64,000 nt of DNA from Shewanella algicola (GCF_014648035.1 NZ_BMQI01000021.1:16638-80637); one strand, 5' to 3'; positions 47,913 to 55,600 are shown, counted from the first letter of the stretch. Notes: generated from the sequence alone by a model not told the origin. A program made the numbers and translations.

Positions 47913-47973
47913 CAATGAGGTCGATACTGACTACGTTTTAAAAACTTAGTACGCATAATACTGGAGCAATACA

Positions 47974-48945
47974 ATGAAACTGAAAAAACTTGTCGGCGCG
48001 ATTACCCTAACAGCCGCTGGTGTATTCTCAGCAGCATCTATGGCTGCGATTGACCCAACTTTACCTGTATATGAAAAAACAAGTGGTGTTTCTGGTAACT
48101 TGTCTTCTGTAGGTTCTGATACTTTAGCAAACATGATGACGTTATGGGCTGAAGAGTTTAAGCATATCTATCCTAACGTTAACATCCAAATTCAAGCAGC
48201 TGGTTCTTCTACAGCACCTCCAGCACTTACTGAAGGGACTTCTCAGTTTGGCCCAATGAGCCGCAAAATGAAGCCTAATGAAGTGGAAGCATTTGAAAAG
48301 CATTATGGCTACAAGCCAACGGCCGTTCGTGTTGCAATTGATGCATTAGCCGTTTTTGTTCATAAAGATAACCCAATCACTGGTTTAAGCATTGCCCAAG
48401 TTGATGGTATTTTTTCTTCTACACATAAGTGTGGCGGTGATGAAGTATCACGTTGGAGTGATGTTGGCTTAGAAGGTAACTGGAGTGCAAAAGACGTTCA
48501 GTTATATGGTCGTAATTCAGTATCTGGTACGTATGGTTACTTTAAAGAAGAAGCGCTGTGTAAAGGTGACTTTCGCGCTAATGTGAACGAGCAACCTGGT
48601 TCTGCTTCTGTTGTACAGTCTGTTTCACAGTCTCTAAACGCAATTGGTTACTCAGGTATTGGCTACAAAACTGCGGGTGTTAAAGCGGTACCAATTTCTA
48701 AGAAAGGTGATAAGTTTATCGAAGCAAATGCTGAAAATGCGGCTAACGGTACTTACCCATTATCACGTTATCTATATGTTTACGTGAACAAACATCCTAA
48801 CAAAGACCTAGCGCCTATGGACCGTGAGTTCTTACGTTTCATCCTTTCTCAGCAAGGTCAGCAAGTTGTATTGAAAGATGGTTATGTTTCACTACCTACT
48901 GCCGTTGTGAGCAAGGATTTAAACAAATTAGGTGTTAAGCTTTAG
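47974..48945 (+). CDS. pstS: Periplasmic phosphate-binding protein (PstS family)
   Basis: A 323-residue exported binding protein. A signal peptide of about 25 residues ends in SMAA. The mature protein contains phosphate-contact motifs: [11 protein letters not shown], the loop [22 protein letters not shown], and [19 protein letters not shown]. The form is the Shewanella/Vibrio PstS-like type rather than classical E. coli PstS. No pstC, pstA, pstB or phoU genes follow, so this is a detached binding protein that must work with a transporter elsewhere, or as a dedicated scavenger. Strong tandem Pho boxes upstream indicate phosphate-starvation expression. Confidence 0.9.
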   Translation: MKLKKLVGAITLTAAGVFSAASMAAIDPTLPVYEKTSGVSGNLSSVGSDTLANMMTLWAEEFKHIYPNVNIQIQAAGSSTAPPALTEGTSQFGPMSRKMKPNEVEAFEKHYGYKPTAVRVAIDALAVFVHKDNPITGLSIAQVDGIFSSTHKCGGDEVSRWSDVGLEGNWSAKDVQLYGRNSVSGTYGYFKEEALCKGDFRANVNEQPGSASVVQSVSQSLNAIGYSGIGYKTAGVKAVPISKKGDKFIEANAENAANGTYPLSRYLYVYVNKHPNKDLAPMDREFLRFILSQQGQQVVLKDGYVSLPTAVVSKDLNKLGVKL

Positions 48946-48968
48946 CATGTAAACAGTTTTCAAGTTTT

Positions 48969-48993
48969 AAAGGCCTCTTATGAGGCCTTTTTT
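48969..48993 (+). terminator. Terminator of pstS
   Basis: AAAGGCCTC pairs with GAGGCCTTT around TTAT, followed by T residues. Confidence 0.92.
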
Positions 48994-49026
48994 GTGTCTG
49001 CGTTTTACTCGAGCCTAAAAAAAGGC

Positions 49027-49169
49027 AAAAAAAAGCAACCTAACGGTGAGGTTGCTGCTATTGCTAAAGGCAATACTGTTGATAGATTATCTTAACTATC
49101 TAATAGGAGAATGATGATGAACAAAAAAACGCTACTAGCTACAAAAAATAAGTAATGCAAATTCGGTTC
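49027..49169 (-). ncRNA. Putative sigma-E-dependent small RNA, copy 1 (about 143 nt)
   Basis: On the minus strand, in order: promoter (49176-49202), unstructured 5' part, a seed region complementary to GGAGAATGATGATGAAC (49106-49122), a small hairpin GATAG...CTATC (49081-49100), and a terminator hairpin GCAACCT / AGGTTGC (49035-49055) followed by 8 T residues from the A-run at 49027-49034. The plus-strand complement of the seed looks like a ribosome site plus ATG, which is what an RNA that blocks translation start would show. The same order recurs in three elements at 51.1-52.1 kb. 5' and 3' ends are estimates. Confidence 0.65.
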
Positions 49170-49175
49170 ATATAA

Positions 49176-49202
49176 TCAGACTAGGGCATTTGAATTAAGT
49201 TC
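49176..49202 (-). promoter_or_regulatory. Sigma-E-type promoter of small RNA copy 1
   Basis: Minus strand: TTGAACTT with GAACTT at 49202-49197, 15 bases, GTCTGA at 49181-49176. This matches the RpoE form GGAACTT-N15/16-GTCnnA. A/T-rich DNA lies upstream of the -35, as at strong RpoE promoters. Confidence 0.7.
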
Positions 49203-49336
49203 AACATTATTTAAAAAAATATCAGTTATTTTTAAATAAATTTCTTTAGCGTGCTATTTTTGCTCTATGAACATCATGTTTTATTATTCAGTGATGTTGA
49301 AAAAAACTAATTTATTCAAATTTTTAAGAGGTTTAT

Positions 49337-51136
49337 GTGACAATTTTGTGGGATGTAAATCAAGATTATCATTCGAGCGCTAACACTGACTCATTATGTG
49401 TGCATCATCTGGATATTCAGTTACAAGTTGATTTTGACTCTCAACAATTAACCGGAAAAGTGAGCTTGTCTTTCACTCGTAAACAGGCGCAATCGATTTT
49501 GATACTTGATTGCCGTGACTTGCTCATTGATTACATTACTGACTTTGAAGGCCAGTTACTGACATACCAGTGTCGCGAAGTTAATTCTATTCTTGGGCAA
49601 CAATGCTTGATTGAGGTTGGGTTAATCATCACTGAGGTCGTGATTCATTATCGAACATCCTCATCAGCACAAGGCTTACAGTGGTTAGCTCCAGAGCAAA
49701 CCTTAGGGAAACAATACCCATATTTATTCAGTCAATCCCAGCCAATTAATGCCCGTAGTTGGTTACCGCTACAAGACACCCCAAAAGCGCGAATTACCTT
49801 TAATGCTACTGTCAATGTACCAAAGGGCTTTCGTGCAGTAATGAGTGCCACTAACAATCCGCAAATGCCTGATGATGGGGTATTTTCGTTTTGTATGGAC
49901 AAACCTATCCCAACTCATTTACTTGCGATAGCGGTGGGCGATTTAGCTTTTAAGGCAACAGGCCCAAGAAGTGGTATTTATACCGAGCCCGCCTTACTTG
50001 ATGCCGCAGCGCGTGAGTTTGAAGATACTGAAGCAATGATCCTGGTGGCTGAGTCTTTACTTGGCCCCTACGCGTGGGGGCGATATGACATGATTGTGTT
50101 GCCACCCAGTTTTCCGTTTGGCGGCATGGAGAACCCCATGCTAGCGTTTATGACACCCACGTTAATAGCGGGGGATAAAAGTTTAGTGTCGACGGTGGCA
50201 CACGAACTTGCACACTCCTGGACAGGTAATCTTGTCAGTAATGCCACTTGGCGAGATTTATGGCTAAACGAAGGATTTACCACTTATTTTACCAATCGAA
50301 TTGTTGAAGCTGTTTATGGTAAAGAACAGGCTGAATTAGAGTGGGTGATTGAATATGGCCGGCTTGCAGAAGAAATGCAGTCAATGCCACATGTTGAGCA
50401 AACGTTACCTGCTAATGTACAAAATCGCGATCCAAACTTAGCGTTTAATCGTTTTACTTACGATAAAGCCTCTATGTTTGTCCATGAACTTGAAAGTCGG
50501 TTAGGGCGAGCAGCCTTTGATCTATTTTTGCGCCAATATGTTGAACACTTTGCATTTAGTGCCATTACAACCGAATCATTTATGGAATATGCTCAGCAAA
50601 CATTGTTAGTCACACATGGAGATAAGCTCAGTTTAAATGAGCTTAATGAGTGGATTTATGGACAAGGATTACCTGATTGGTTTGTGGCTCCAACCTCCAA
50701 CAGTTTCGATAAAGTGAATGTTGCCTTAGCGGCATTTATTGGAGGTGTTCCTGCGCATTCCTTAGCGGTTACGCAATGGCGAGTACATCATTGGCAATAC
50801 TTTTTAAGCAAGCTTCCTTTGGTTGTCAGTCAATCGATGTTGCTAGACTTAGATGAGGCATTTCAATTAACGGGTCATCAAAATGCTGAAATTGCATGTG
50901 ATTGGTATCGGGTGGCTATCCGCAATCATTTTGATCCGGTTTTACCTGAGTTATCAATGTATTTATGCAAAATCGGCCGAGGGAAATTTGTTAGGCCATT
51001 GTTTACTGAGTTACAAGTTGCAGGATATCAGCAAGAGCTTGTCGCGATTTATAATCAAGCTCGCCCCGGTTATCACCCATCATTGCAAGTGCAATTAGAT
51101 GCATTGTTGCGGGTTGATATTGGATCAATAGGGTAA
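49337..51136 (+). CDS. M1-family aminopeptidase (leukotriene-A4-hydrolase-like)
   Basis: A 599-residue zinc aminopeptidase without signal peptide, so probably cytoplasmic. The exopeptidase motif is FGGMENPMLAF; zinc ligands are in HELAHSW (H289, H293) and NEGFTTYF (E312, 18 residues on). A C-terminal helical domain ends with the conserved IGRGKFVRPLFTEL, typical of the LTA4H branch that includes cold-active bacterial aminopeptidases. Translation starts at GTG 49337 behind AGAGG (49327-49331); an overlapping ATG-TGA at 49335 is out of frame. The gene sits between small-RNA element 1 and the tandem elements 2-4, with no plus-strand terminator downstream. Confidence 0.9.
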   Translation: MTILWDVNQDYHSSANTDSLCVHHLDIQLQVDFDSQQLTGKVSLSFTRKQAQSILILDCRDLLIDYITDFEGQLLTYQCREVNSILGQQCLIEVGLIITEVVIHYRTSSSAQGLQWLAPEQTLGKQYPYLFSQSQPINARSWLPLQDTPKARITFNATVNVPKGFRAVMSATNNPQMPDDGVFSFCMDKPIPTHLLAIAVGDLAFKATGPRSGIYTEPALLDAAAREFEDTEAMILVAESLLGPYAWGRYDMIVLPPSFPFGGMENPMLAFMTPTLIAGDKSLVSTVAHELAHSWTGNLVSNATWRDLWLNEGFTTYFTNRIVEAVYGKEQAELEWVIEYGRLAEEMQSMPHVEQTLPANVQNRDPNLAFNRFTYDKASMFVHELESRLGRAAFDLFLRQYVEHFAFSAITTESFMEYAQQTLLVTHGDKLSLNELNEWIYGQGLPDWFVAPTSNSFDKVNVALAAFIGGVPAHSLAVTQWRVHHWQYFLSKLPLVVSQSMLLDLDEAFQLTGHQNAEIACDWYRVAIRNHFDPVLPELSMYLCKIGRGKFVRPLFTELQVAGYQQELVAIYNQARPGYHPSLQVQLDALLRVDIGSIG

Positions 51137-51145
51137 AAACGAGAT

Positions 51146-51390
51146 AAAAAAATGGCAGCCTATTGGCTGCCAAAATAAATCTTTGTGAGATGTCATTAAC
51201 AGTGCGCTAGCGTGTTAATACTTCCCAATGGGGATGATGAACAATAAACATTAAAAACAACAGCTGTAACTCAATCCTAACCTTAGTTGAGCCGTTGAGT
51301 TGCATAAAGTTAAACTACGGGGGAGAAGCTTACTTTTATCAACTAGCACTCACATCAACTGAATATAATCCGTTACACATTAAGCGTTAC
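51146..51390 (-). ncRNA. Putative sigma-E-dependent small RNA, copy 2 (about 245 nt)
   Basis: Minus strand: promoter at 51397-51423, a leader of about 140 bases, seed complementary to GGGGATGATGAACAATAAA (51230-51248), a UCCC/GGGA hairpin joined to the seed, a conserved stem TTAACA...TGTTAA with inner CGCTAGCG (51196-51218), and a terminator TGGCAGCC / GGCTGCCA (51153-51172) ending in 7 T. The hairpin has no T-run on the plus side, so it does not serve the aminopeptidase gene. The long leader may be processed off. Confidence 0.65.
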
Positions 51391-51396
51391 ATATAA

Positions 51397-51423
51397 TCAG
51401 ACTGGGCTTTATTGAAAAAGTTC
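51397..51423 (-). promoter_or_regulatory. Sigma-E-type promoter of small RNA copy 2
   Basis: Minus strand GAACTT (51423-51418), 15 bases, GTCTGA (51402-51397). Identical spacing to copies 1 and 3. A/T tracts precede the -35. Confidence 0.72.
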
Positions 51424-51633
51424 ACCGCAGTGATTAAATTTTTTTAAATGATTAAAAAAAAGCGTTATTTTTGCCGTGAATTTAATCAATGAATGAAATG
51501 ACGTTTGATTTGCTTTTTATGCCTTACTTTTTTGTGACTTAATATGGTTATATGATGATTATTAGAATAAATGTTAGTCGTTAGTATCTGCACATTTTTA
51601 GTGTTGATGAGTCATTTGGCGATGAAAAAAAGC

Positions 51634-51844
51634 AAAAAAAAGGGCAACCTAATAGGTTGCCTAAGTCGTTCTTTGCGGGATGTGATTAACAGTGCGCTAG
51701 CGTGTTAACACTCCCAAATAGAGATGATGATGAACAATGAATCTAAAACTGTGTAGCAAGAGCAAAGACGGAGATGATATCTTTGTGTCTACAGGTAATT
51801 AACGTTGGAGGAAACGTTAAAATCATCTGTATCTTTCCTGCTAC
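51634..51844 (-). ncRNA. Putative sigma-E-dependent small RNA, copy 3 (about 211 nt)
   Basis: Minus strand: promoter at 51851-51877; a 5' domain whose first bases GTAGCA (51844-51839) pair with TGCTAC (minus strand, 51758-51753); inside it an 8 bp stem with loop UCCUCC (51799-51820). The seed follows, complementary to GAGATGATGATGAACAATGA (51721-51740), then the TTAACA...TGTTAA block shared with copy 2. The terminator GGCAACCT / AGGTTGCC (51643-51661) is followed by 8 T. That the 5' hairpin begins just at the predicted transcription start supports the promoter call. Confidence 0.7.
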
Positions 51845-51850
51845 ATAAAT

Positions 51851-51877
51851 TAAGACTAGGTATTTTTAAAAAAGTTC
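51851..51877 (-). promoter_or_regulatory. Sigma-E-type promoter of small RNA copy 3
   Basis: Minus strand GAACTT (51877-51872), 15 bases, GTCTTA (51856-51851), preceded by A/T tracts. Confidence 0.7.
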
Positions 51878-51938
51878 ACGGTGATTTAAAATTTTTTTTA
51901 AAAAACTTAATCGTGTGAATCAACTCACTTTTAGACAT

Positions 51939-52042
51939 AAAAAAAGGCAATCAATTGATTGCCTATCGACCGACTTAGCGATCAAGGGGACCGCGCTAGA
52001 AGTCCCAGGGAGATGATGAACAATAAAAGTAATTTCACTGTT
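51939..52042 (-). ncRNA. Putative sigma-E-dependent small RNA, copy 4 (about 104 nt, MicA-like)
   Basis: The shortest unit. Minus strand: promoter at 52049-52075; about 15 bases of 5' leader; seed complementary to GGGAGATGATGAACAATAAA (52008-52027); a GGGAC/GTCCC hairpin right after the seed (51987-52006); a short linker; and an 18-base perfect palindromic terminator GGCAATCAATTGATTGCC (51946-51963) followed by 7 T. The order short 5' end - UUGUUCAUCAUCUCCCU - hairpin - linker - terminator is like E. coli MicA, another sigma-E RNA that blocks porin translation. Confidence 0.68.
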
Positions 52043-52048
52043 ATATAT

Positions 52049-52075
52049 TTTGAGTGTGGTGACGCAAAAAAGTTC
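52049..52075 (-). promoter_or_regulatory. Sigma-E-type promoter of small RNA copy 4
   Basis: Minus strand GAACTT (52075-52070), 15 bases, CTCAAA (52054-52049). The -10 is the TCAAA variant; weaker than in copies 1-3. Confidence 0.55.
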
Positions 52076-52202
52076 AATGTTTAAGAGCTTTTTGTACATT
52101 TAATTGAAATTAAATTTTTATTCCAATTAAATTAATAGCTTATTTTTCATGTTATTCATGCTAATACAGCATGCACTCAAAAGATCGTGCTAAGTGTAAA
52201 GG

Positions 52203-52688
52203 CTAGCCAAGCAGTTTTTCTATGGTAGCGCTCAACTCTTCTGGTTTGGTTGTTGGTGCATATCGCTCAATAACACGACCATTCTTATCAACTAAAAATT
52301 TAGTGAAGTTCCATTTTATCGATTCACTGCCTAATAACCCTTTAGCTGACTTTTTTAGATGTTGGTATAGAGGATGGCTATTGATACCGTTCACTTCAAT
52401 TTTACTAAACAGTGGGAAGGTCACACCGAAATTAAGTTCACAAAATTGGCTGATTTCAGCGTCATCACCCTGTTCTTGTTTGCCGAATTGATTACACGGA
52501 AAGCCTAAAACGACCAAGCCTCGGTCTTTGTATTGTTGGTAAAGAGTCTCTAGTGCCTGATATTGTGGGGTAAACCCACACTTGCTTGCAGTGTTAACAA
52601 TCAGTAAGACCTTATCTTTGAACGTTTCCATGGCAACATCATTGCCTTTAATATCTTTTACTGTGATTGGATAAATAGCATTGCTCAT
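52203..52688 (-). CDS. Glutathione peroxidase family protein (Cys type)
   Basis: A 161-residue thiol peroxidase of the GPx family reducing hydroperoxides, probably with thioredoxin as donor as usual for bacterial members. The peroxidatic cysteine is in [12 protein letters not shown] (C37), the catalytic glutamine in [11 protein letters not shown], and the tryptophan/asparagine in [11 protein letters not shown]. No signal peptide is seen, so it is cytoplasmic. The start ATG 52688 has GGAG 7 bases upstream. It is transcribed toward the small-RNA cluster, and its start region can pair with their seed. No clear terminator follows. Confidence 0.92.
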   Translation of the reverse strand: MSNAIYPITVKDIKGNDVAMETFKDKVLLIVNTASKCGFTPQYQALETLYQQYKDRGLVVLGFPCNQFGKQEQGDDAEISQFCELNFGVTFPLFSKIEVNGINSHPLYQHLKKSAKGLLGSESIKWNFTKFLVDKNGRVIERYAPTTKPEELSATIEKLLG

Positions 52689-52840
52689 CAGCGCACTCCT
52701 TAGTGTAATATATTGACTATAATATATATCTTAGTAGTTGGCAATTGGATTGTGTGCAATTTAATTTATCTATTTGCTTATCAATAACAATTTCAATATA
52801 GTTTGCGCTTATTTGGCTATAGAGAATTAGGGGCGTGCTT

Positions 52841-54235
52841 ATGAATGATTTAAAGAACGAACTTAACTCTGATGAAATCGACTTAAACTCATCCCCACAA
52901 GCTGATGTCAGTCAAGTGGTGCTTCAACTAACTGAAGTTGAAGGAGAAGAGCAGGCCGAAGTGTTTAGCGAAATCCTTATCGATGCTGAACCCGGCACCA
53001 TTGCATTATTACTCGAATCGTTACCACTTGATGAACGTTATGAACGTTGGCAACAGGTTGACGTAGAAGAACGTGTCGATGTCCTTAACTTAATGCGTGC
53101 AGATCCTCGTTTAGGCATTTTAAAGAAAATGCCCGACGAGGAACTTGATTTACTCTTTTCGCAATTAAGTCCAGAAGATCTCATTGAGTGGAGTGACTCT
53201 TTACCGGACAATATCACCGATCGTGCTTTGGCACAGATGGGGGAGCGTCAACGTAAACACTTTGAGCTATACGATCAATATAGTGAAAATGAAATCGGTC
53301 GTTATGCTGATCACCAAATGCTAGCATTAAATCCAACCTCTACGGTGGCGCAAGGGCAGCGATTTTTTAGACGTATCGATTTAGATTGTAATGACCACTT
53401 ATTTTTAGTGGACAACAATGATAAATATTTAGGTACAGTGCGTCGTTATGATGTATTTAAAACGGCCGACACAAGCACTATTCTGCAATCATTAAAGTGG
53501 GATGACAGCCGTGTTATCTCCGCTGACTCGTCATTGATTGAAGCTGCAGAGGCCATTGAGCACAGTCGTGAACTTGAATTGCCCGTGGTCGATGAAGAGG
53601 GCCTTTTGATTGGCCGTATGACACTACGTACCGCGACAGCTTTAGTGCGTGAACATTATGAAGCGCAGTTAATGGCAACAGCCGGTATGGATGAGCATGA
53701 TGATTTATTTGCGCCGATTGTTATAGGTGCCAAGCGCCGTGCGGTATGGCTAGGGATTAACTTACTCACAGCTTTTTTAGCGTCTGCTACGATTGGTATG
53801 TTTGAAAATGTGTTATCTCAAGTGGTTGCATTGGCGGTGTTGATGCCTATTGTCGCTTCGATGGGAGGGATTGCCGGGAGTCAATCATTAACGCTGATGA
53901 TCCGTGGTATGGCGATGGGCCAAATCACCGCGGGTAACGTGATGTCGTTAATGAAAAACGAACTGGGTATTGGCGCACTCAATGGCACCTTATGGGCTAT
54001 AGTTATTGGGATCATTGCGGGCTGGTGGTTTGGAGACAATGTTATGGGGATCGTTATTGCCTGTGCGATTTTGATCAACATGGCTGTCGCGGCGATTGCT
54101 GGAGTCATGGTGCCAATGATTTTACAACGCTTTAATCAAGATGCTGCATTATCGGGTTCTGTGATTTTAACTACGGTGACCGACGTTGTTGGTTTTTTTA
54201 CTTTTTTAGGTTTAGCTTCAATACTTTATCTATAG
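52841..54235 (+). CDS. mgtE: Magnesium transporter MgtE
   Basis: A 464-residue magnesium channel. The cytoplasmic N domain (about 20-135) is followed by tandem CBS domains (about 140-265) that close the channel when Mg2+ is high, then five transmembrane helices (about 285-464). The conserved pore block GGIAGSQSLTLMIRGMAMGQ is present. The start is ATG 52841 behind AGGGG (52829-52833); a GTG at 52835 is in frame but too close to that site. Divergent from the peroxidase gene (152 bases); no Mg2+-sensing leader is evident in that gap. Confidence 0.94.
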   Translation: MNDLKNELNSDEIDLNSSPQADVSQVVLQLTEVEGEEQAEVFSEILIDAEPGTIALLLESLPLDERYERWQQVDVEERVDVLNLMRADPRLGILKKMPDEELDLLFSQLSPEDLIEWSDSLPDNITDRALAQMGERQRKHFELYDQYSENEIGRYADHQMLALNPTSTVAQGQRFFRRIDLDCNDHLFLVDNNDKYLGTVRRYDVFKTADTSTILQSLKWDDSRVISADSSLIEAAEAIEHSRELELPVVDEEGLLIGRMTLRTATALVREHYEAQLMATAGMDEHDDLFAPIVIGAKRRAVWLGINLLTAFLASATIGMFENVLSQVVALAVLMPIVASMGGIAGSQSLTLMIRGMAMGQITAGNVMSLMKNELGIGALNGTLWAIVIGIIAGWWFGDNVMGIVIACAILINMAVAAIAGVMVPMILQRFNQDAALSGSVILTTVTDVVGFFTFLGLASILYL

Positions 54236-54288
54236 AAAGAGTCTTAGGTTTATACCCAGTCGACAATAGAATGTGTTTTGATATTAAG

Positions 54289-54320
54289 ATGGTCTTGAAT
54301 TACTCAAGGCCATTTTTTTT
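54289..54320 (+). terminator. Terminator of mgtE
   Basis: ATGGTCTTGA pairs with TCAAGGCCAT (one G-U) around 5 bases, then T8. Confidence 0.88.
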
Positions 54321-54325
54321 GCAAC

Positions 54326-54356
54326 AAAAAAGCAAGTTATGAGCAACTTGCTTTTT
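54326..54356. terminator. Bidirectional terminator, serving the 53-aa gene
   Basis: AAAAAGCAAGTT pairs with AACTTGCTTTTT around ATGAGC; symmetric A/T flanks. Confidence 0.85.
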
Positions 54357-54381
54357 AAACTTGATGAGAAAATCCTTTAAA

Positions 54382-54543
54382 TTACTTCCACTTAACAGGT
54401 GCAAACTCCACTTCAGCATTATCGTCAAAGTAACGGCGTTTAGTATCACGACGACGTTGTTTTACTTTTTTCGATTTTGGTTTTCCCTTGATGTTATCGC
54501 CCCATGGCGCATCATCTTCATCAAATTCAAATGAGTGTGACAT
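54382..54543 (-). CDS. Small basic hypothetical protein, 53 aa
   Basis: A 53-residue open frame, start ATG 54543, stop at 54382. The protein begins acidic (MSHSFEFDEDDAPWGDNIKG), then has a highly basic centre rich in Lys and Arg (KPKSKKVKQRRRDTKRRYFD), and ends DNAEVEFAPVKWK. The codon use, a GGAA purine stretch upstream, and a dedicated terminator 26 bases downstream support a real gene. The charge pattern suggests nucleic-acid or ribosome binding, but I do not recognise a family. Confidence 0.65.
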   Translation of the reverse strand: MSHSFEFDEDDAPWGDNIKGKPKSKKVKQRRRDTKRRYFDDNAEVEFAPVKWK

Positions 54544-54682
54544 TTTCAACATTCCAGATAACTGTACCTCTGTTGGTACAGCCTCTTTTTACCTAAAGTT
54601 ATTAATAAGCTAAAGCGAAATATTTAATTCTTGACGGTAAAAATTATTGCACGTTGTAATGACATTGATATGACAGCTCAAT

Positions 54683-55600
54683 TTACACCTTGGTATTTAG
54701 TTTTTGTTCATGTTGAAATTGTTTAAGGCACAAGGACAGTTGCTGTTGCCATGGTTTACTCGATGCTATCGACTGAGATAAGTGTGTATCTAATACACTG
54801 TATTTAGGCCTTTTTACAGACGATGGATATTGTTCTGACATGATTGATTGGATATGTATGGGGTGAGCCAATAATCCAAGGGCAATACCTTGAGTTTTTA
54901 TTTCTTGGGCGAATTCATACCAAGTACATGTTCCAGCATCGCTCCAATGGTAAATCGCAGACCATTTAGGTTGTGAACACAGTTGCCATAAAAAATGAGC
55001 AAGATCGTCAACCATAGTCGGGCTTCCCATTTGATCATTCACAACTTTAATGGGATTGTCAGGTCTTGCTCCCGCAGCATGTTGCACGTTTGTTTTCAAC
55101 ATTAAATTAAGCATACTAGTGACAAAGTTGTGACCACTGTGATGGTATAGCCATGAGGTGCGCACAAGAGTGAATGAGGATGTGTGATAATCCAGAATCG
55201 TGTTTTCAGCCAGTTGTTTTGAGCGCCCATAAGCGTTTATTGGGTTAGGGAGATCGGTAACGGTATAAGGCGCATTTTTGTGACCATCAAATACATAGTC
55301 TGATGACAACTGAATCAATTTAATGTCGAAAAAGTCAGCAGCTTTTGCCATATGTTCAACTGCGACTGAGTTGATATTGATGGCCTGTTCAGGTAATTTT
55401 TCGGCATTGTCGACATGTGTAAAAGCAGCACAATTGATAATGATATCAGGTTTGTGCAGCTCTAGAGCCGCATAGATCTGATTTGGCTGAGTAACATCGA
55501 GTTGCTGATGATTTAATTGAATCAGTTTAACCGCTTTAGGTTGTGTTCTTTTAATCGATTTAGCGAGTTGTCCTGTTTGTCCAAACGTTAGTATTTTCAT
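54683..55600 (-). CDS. rfbD: dTDP-4-dehydrorhamnose reductase RfbD
   Basis: A 305-residue short-chain dehydrogenase, last step of dTDP-L-rhamnose synthesis. The NAD(P)H-binding N-terminus is [16 protein letters not shown], the catalytic Tyr/Lys pair is in [12 protein letters not shown], and SSDYVFDG and [14 protein letters not shown] are family blocks. The start ATG 55600 overlaps the rfbB stop (ATGA). Last gene of rfbA-rfbC-rfbB-rfbD. Confidence 0.93.
   Translation of the reverse strand: MKILTFGQTGQLAKSIKRTQPKAVKLIQLNHQQLDVTQPNQIYAALELHKPDIIINCAAFTHVDNAEKLPEQAININSVAVEHMAKAADFFDIKLIQLSSDYVFDGHKNAPYTVTDLPNPINAYGRSKQLAENTILDYHTSSFTLVRTSWLYHHSGHNFVTSMLNLMLKTNVQHAAGARPDNPIKVVNDQMGSPTMVDDLAHFLWQLCSQPKWSAIYHWSDAGTCTWYEFAQEIKTQGIALGLLAHPIHIQSIMSEQYPSSVKRPKYSVLDTHLSQSIASSKPWQQQLSLCLKQFQHEQKLNTKV

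Larger units (their letters stand above)
47612..47973. other. phoR terminator and pstS upstream region
   Basis: 362 bp. The phoR terminator (47623-47645) is followed by about 220 bases with no recognisable content, then a four-unit tandem Pho box and the pstS promoter. Confidence 0.6.
48946..49336. other. Gap holding pstS terminator and small-RNA element 1
   Basis: 391 bp between pstS and the M1 aminopeptidase gene. It contains the pstS terminator and a complete minus-strand small-RNA unit (terminator, seed, sigma-E-type promoter), then about 130 bases of AT-rich DNA before the peptidase start. Confidence 0.6.
51137..52202. other. 1.07 kb non-coding cluster of three tandem small-RNA elements
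   Basis: No protein gene. Three repeated minus-strand units (terminator - conserved block - seed - leader - sigma-E-type promoter) occupy 51146-51423, 51634-51877 and 51939-52075. Elements 2 and 3 share a block of about 65 bases that is nearly identical (51181-51247 and 51671-51739). Between elements 2 and 3 there are about 200 AT-rich bases with nothing recognisable. Confidence 0.7.

Noticed and set aside
49111..49155. Tiny plus-strand reading frames (6-23 codons) starting at the repeated ATGATG(ATG)AAC in all four elements
   Set aside because: Frames differ in length and sequence and share only the start; the apparent ribosome site plus ATG is better explained as the complement of a minus-strand RNA seed. 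All terminators and the promoters face the minus strand.
51137..52202. CRISPR array or mobile-element repeats
   Set aside because: The repeats are three long, unequal units with promoter and terminator structure, not short identical repeats with uniform spacers, and there are no cas or transposase genes.
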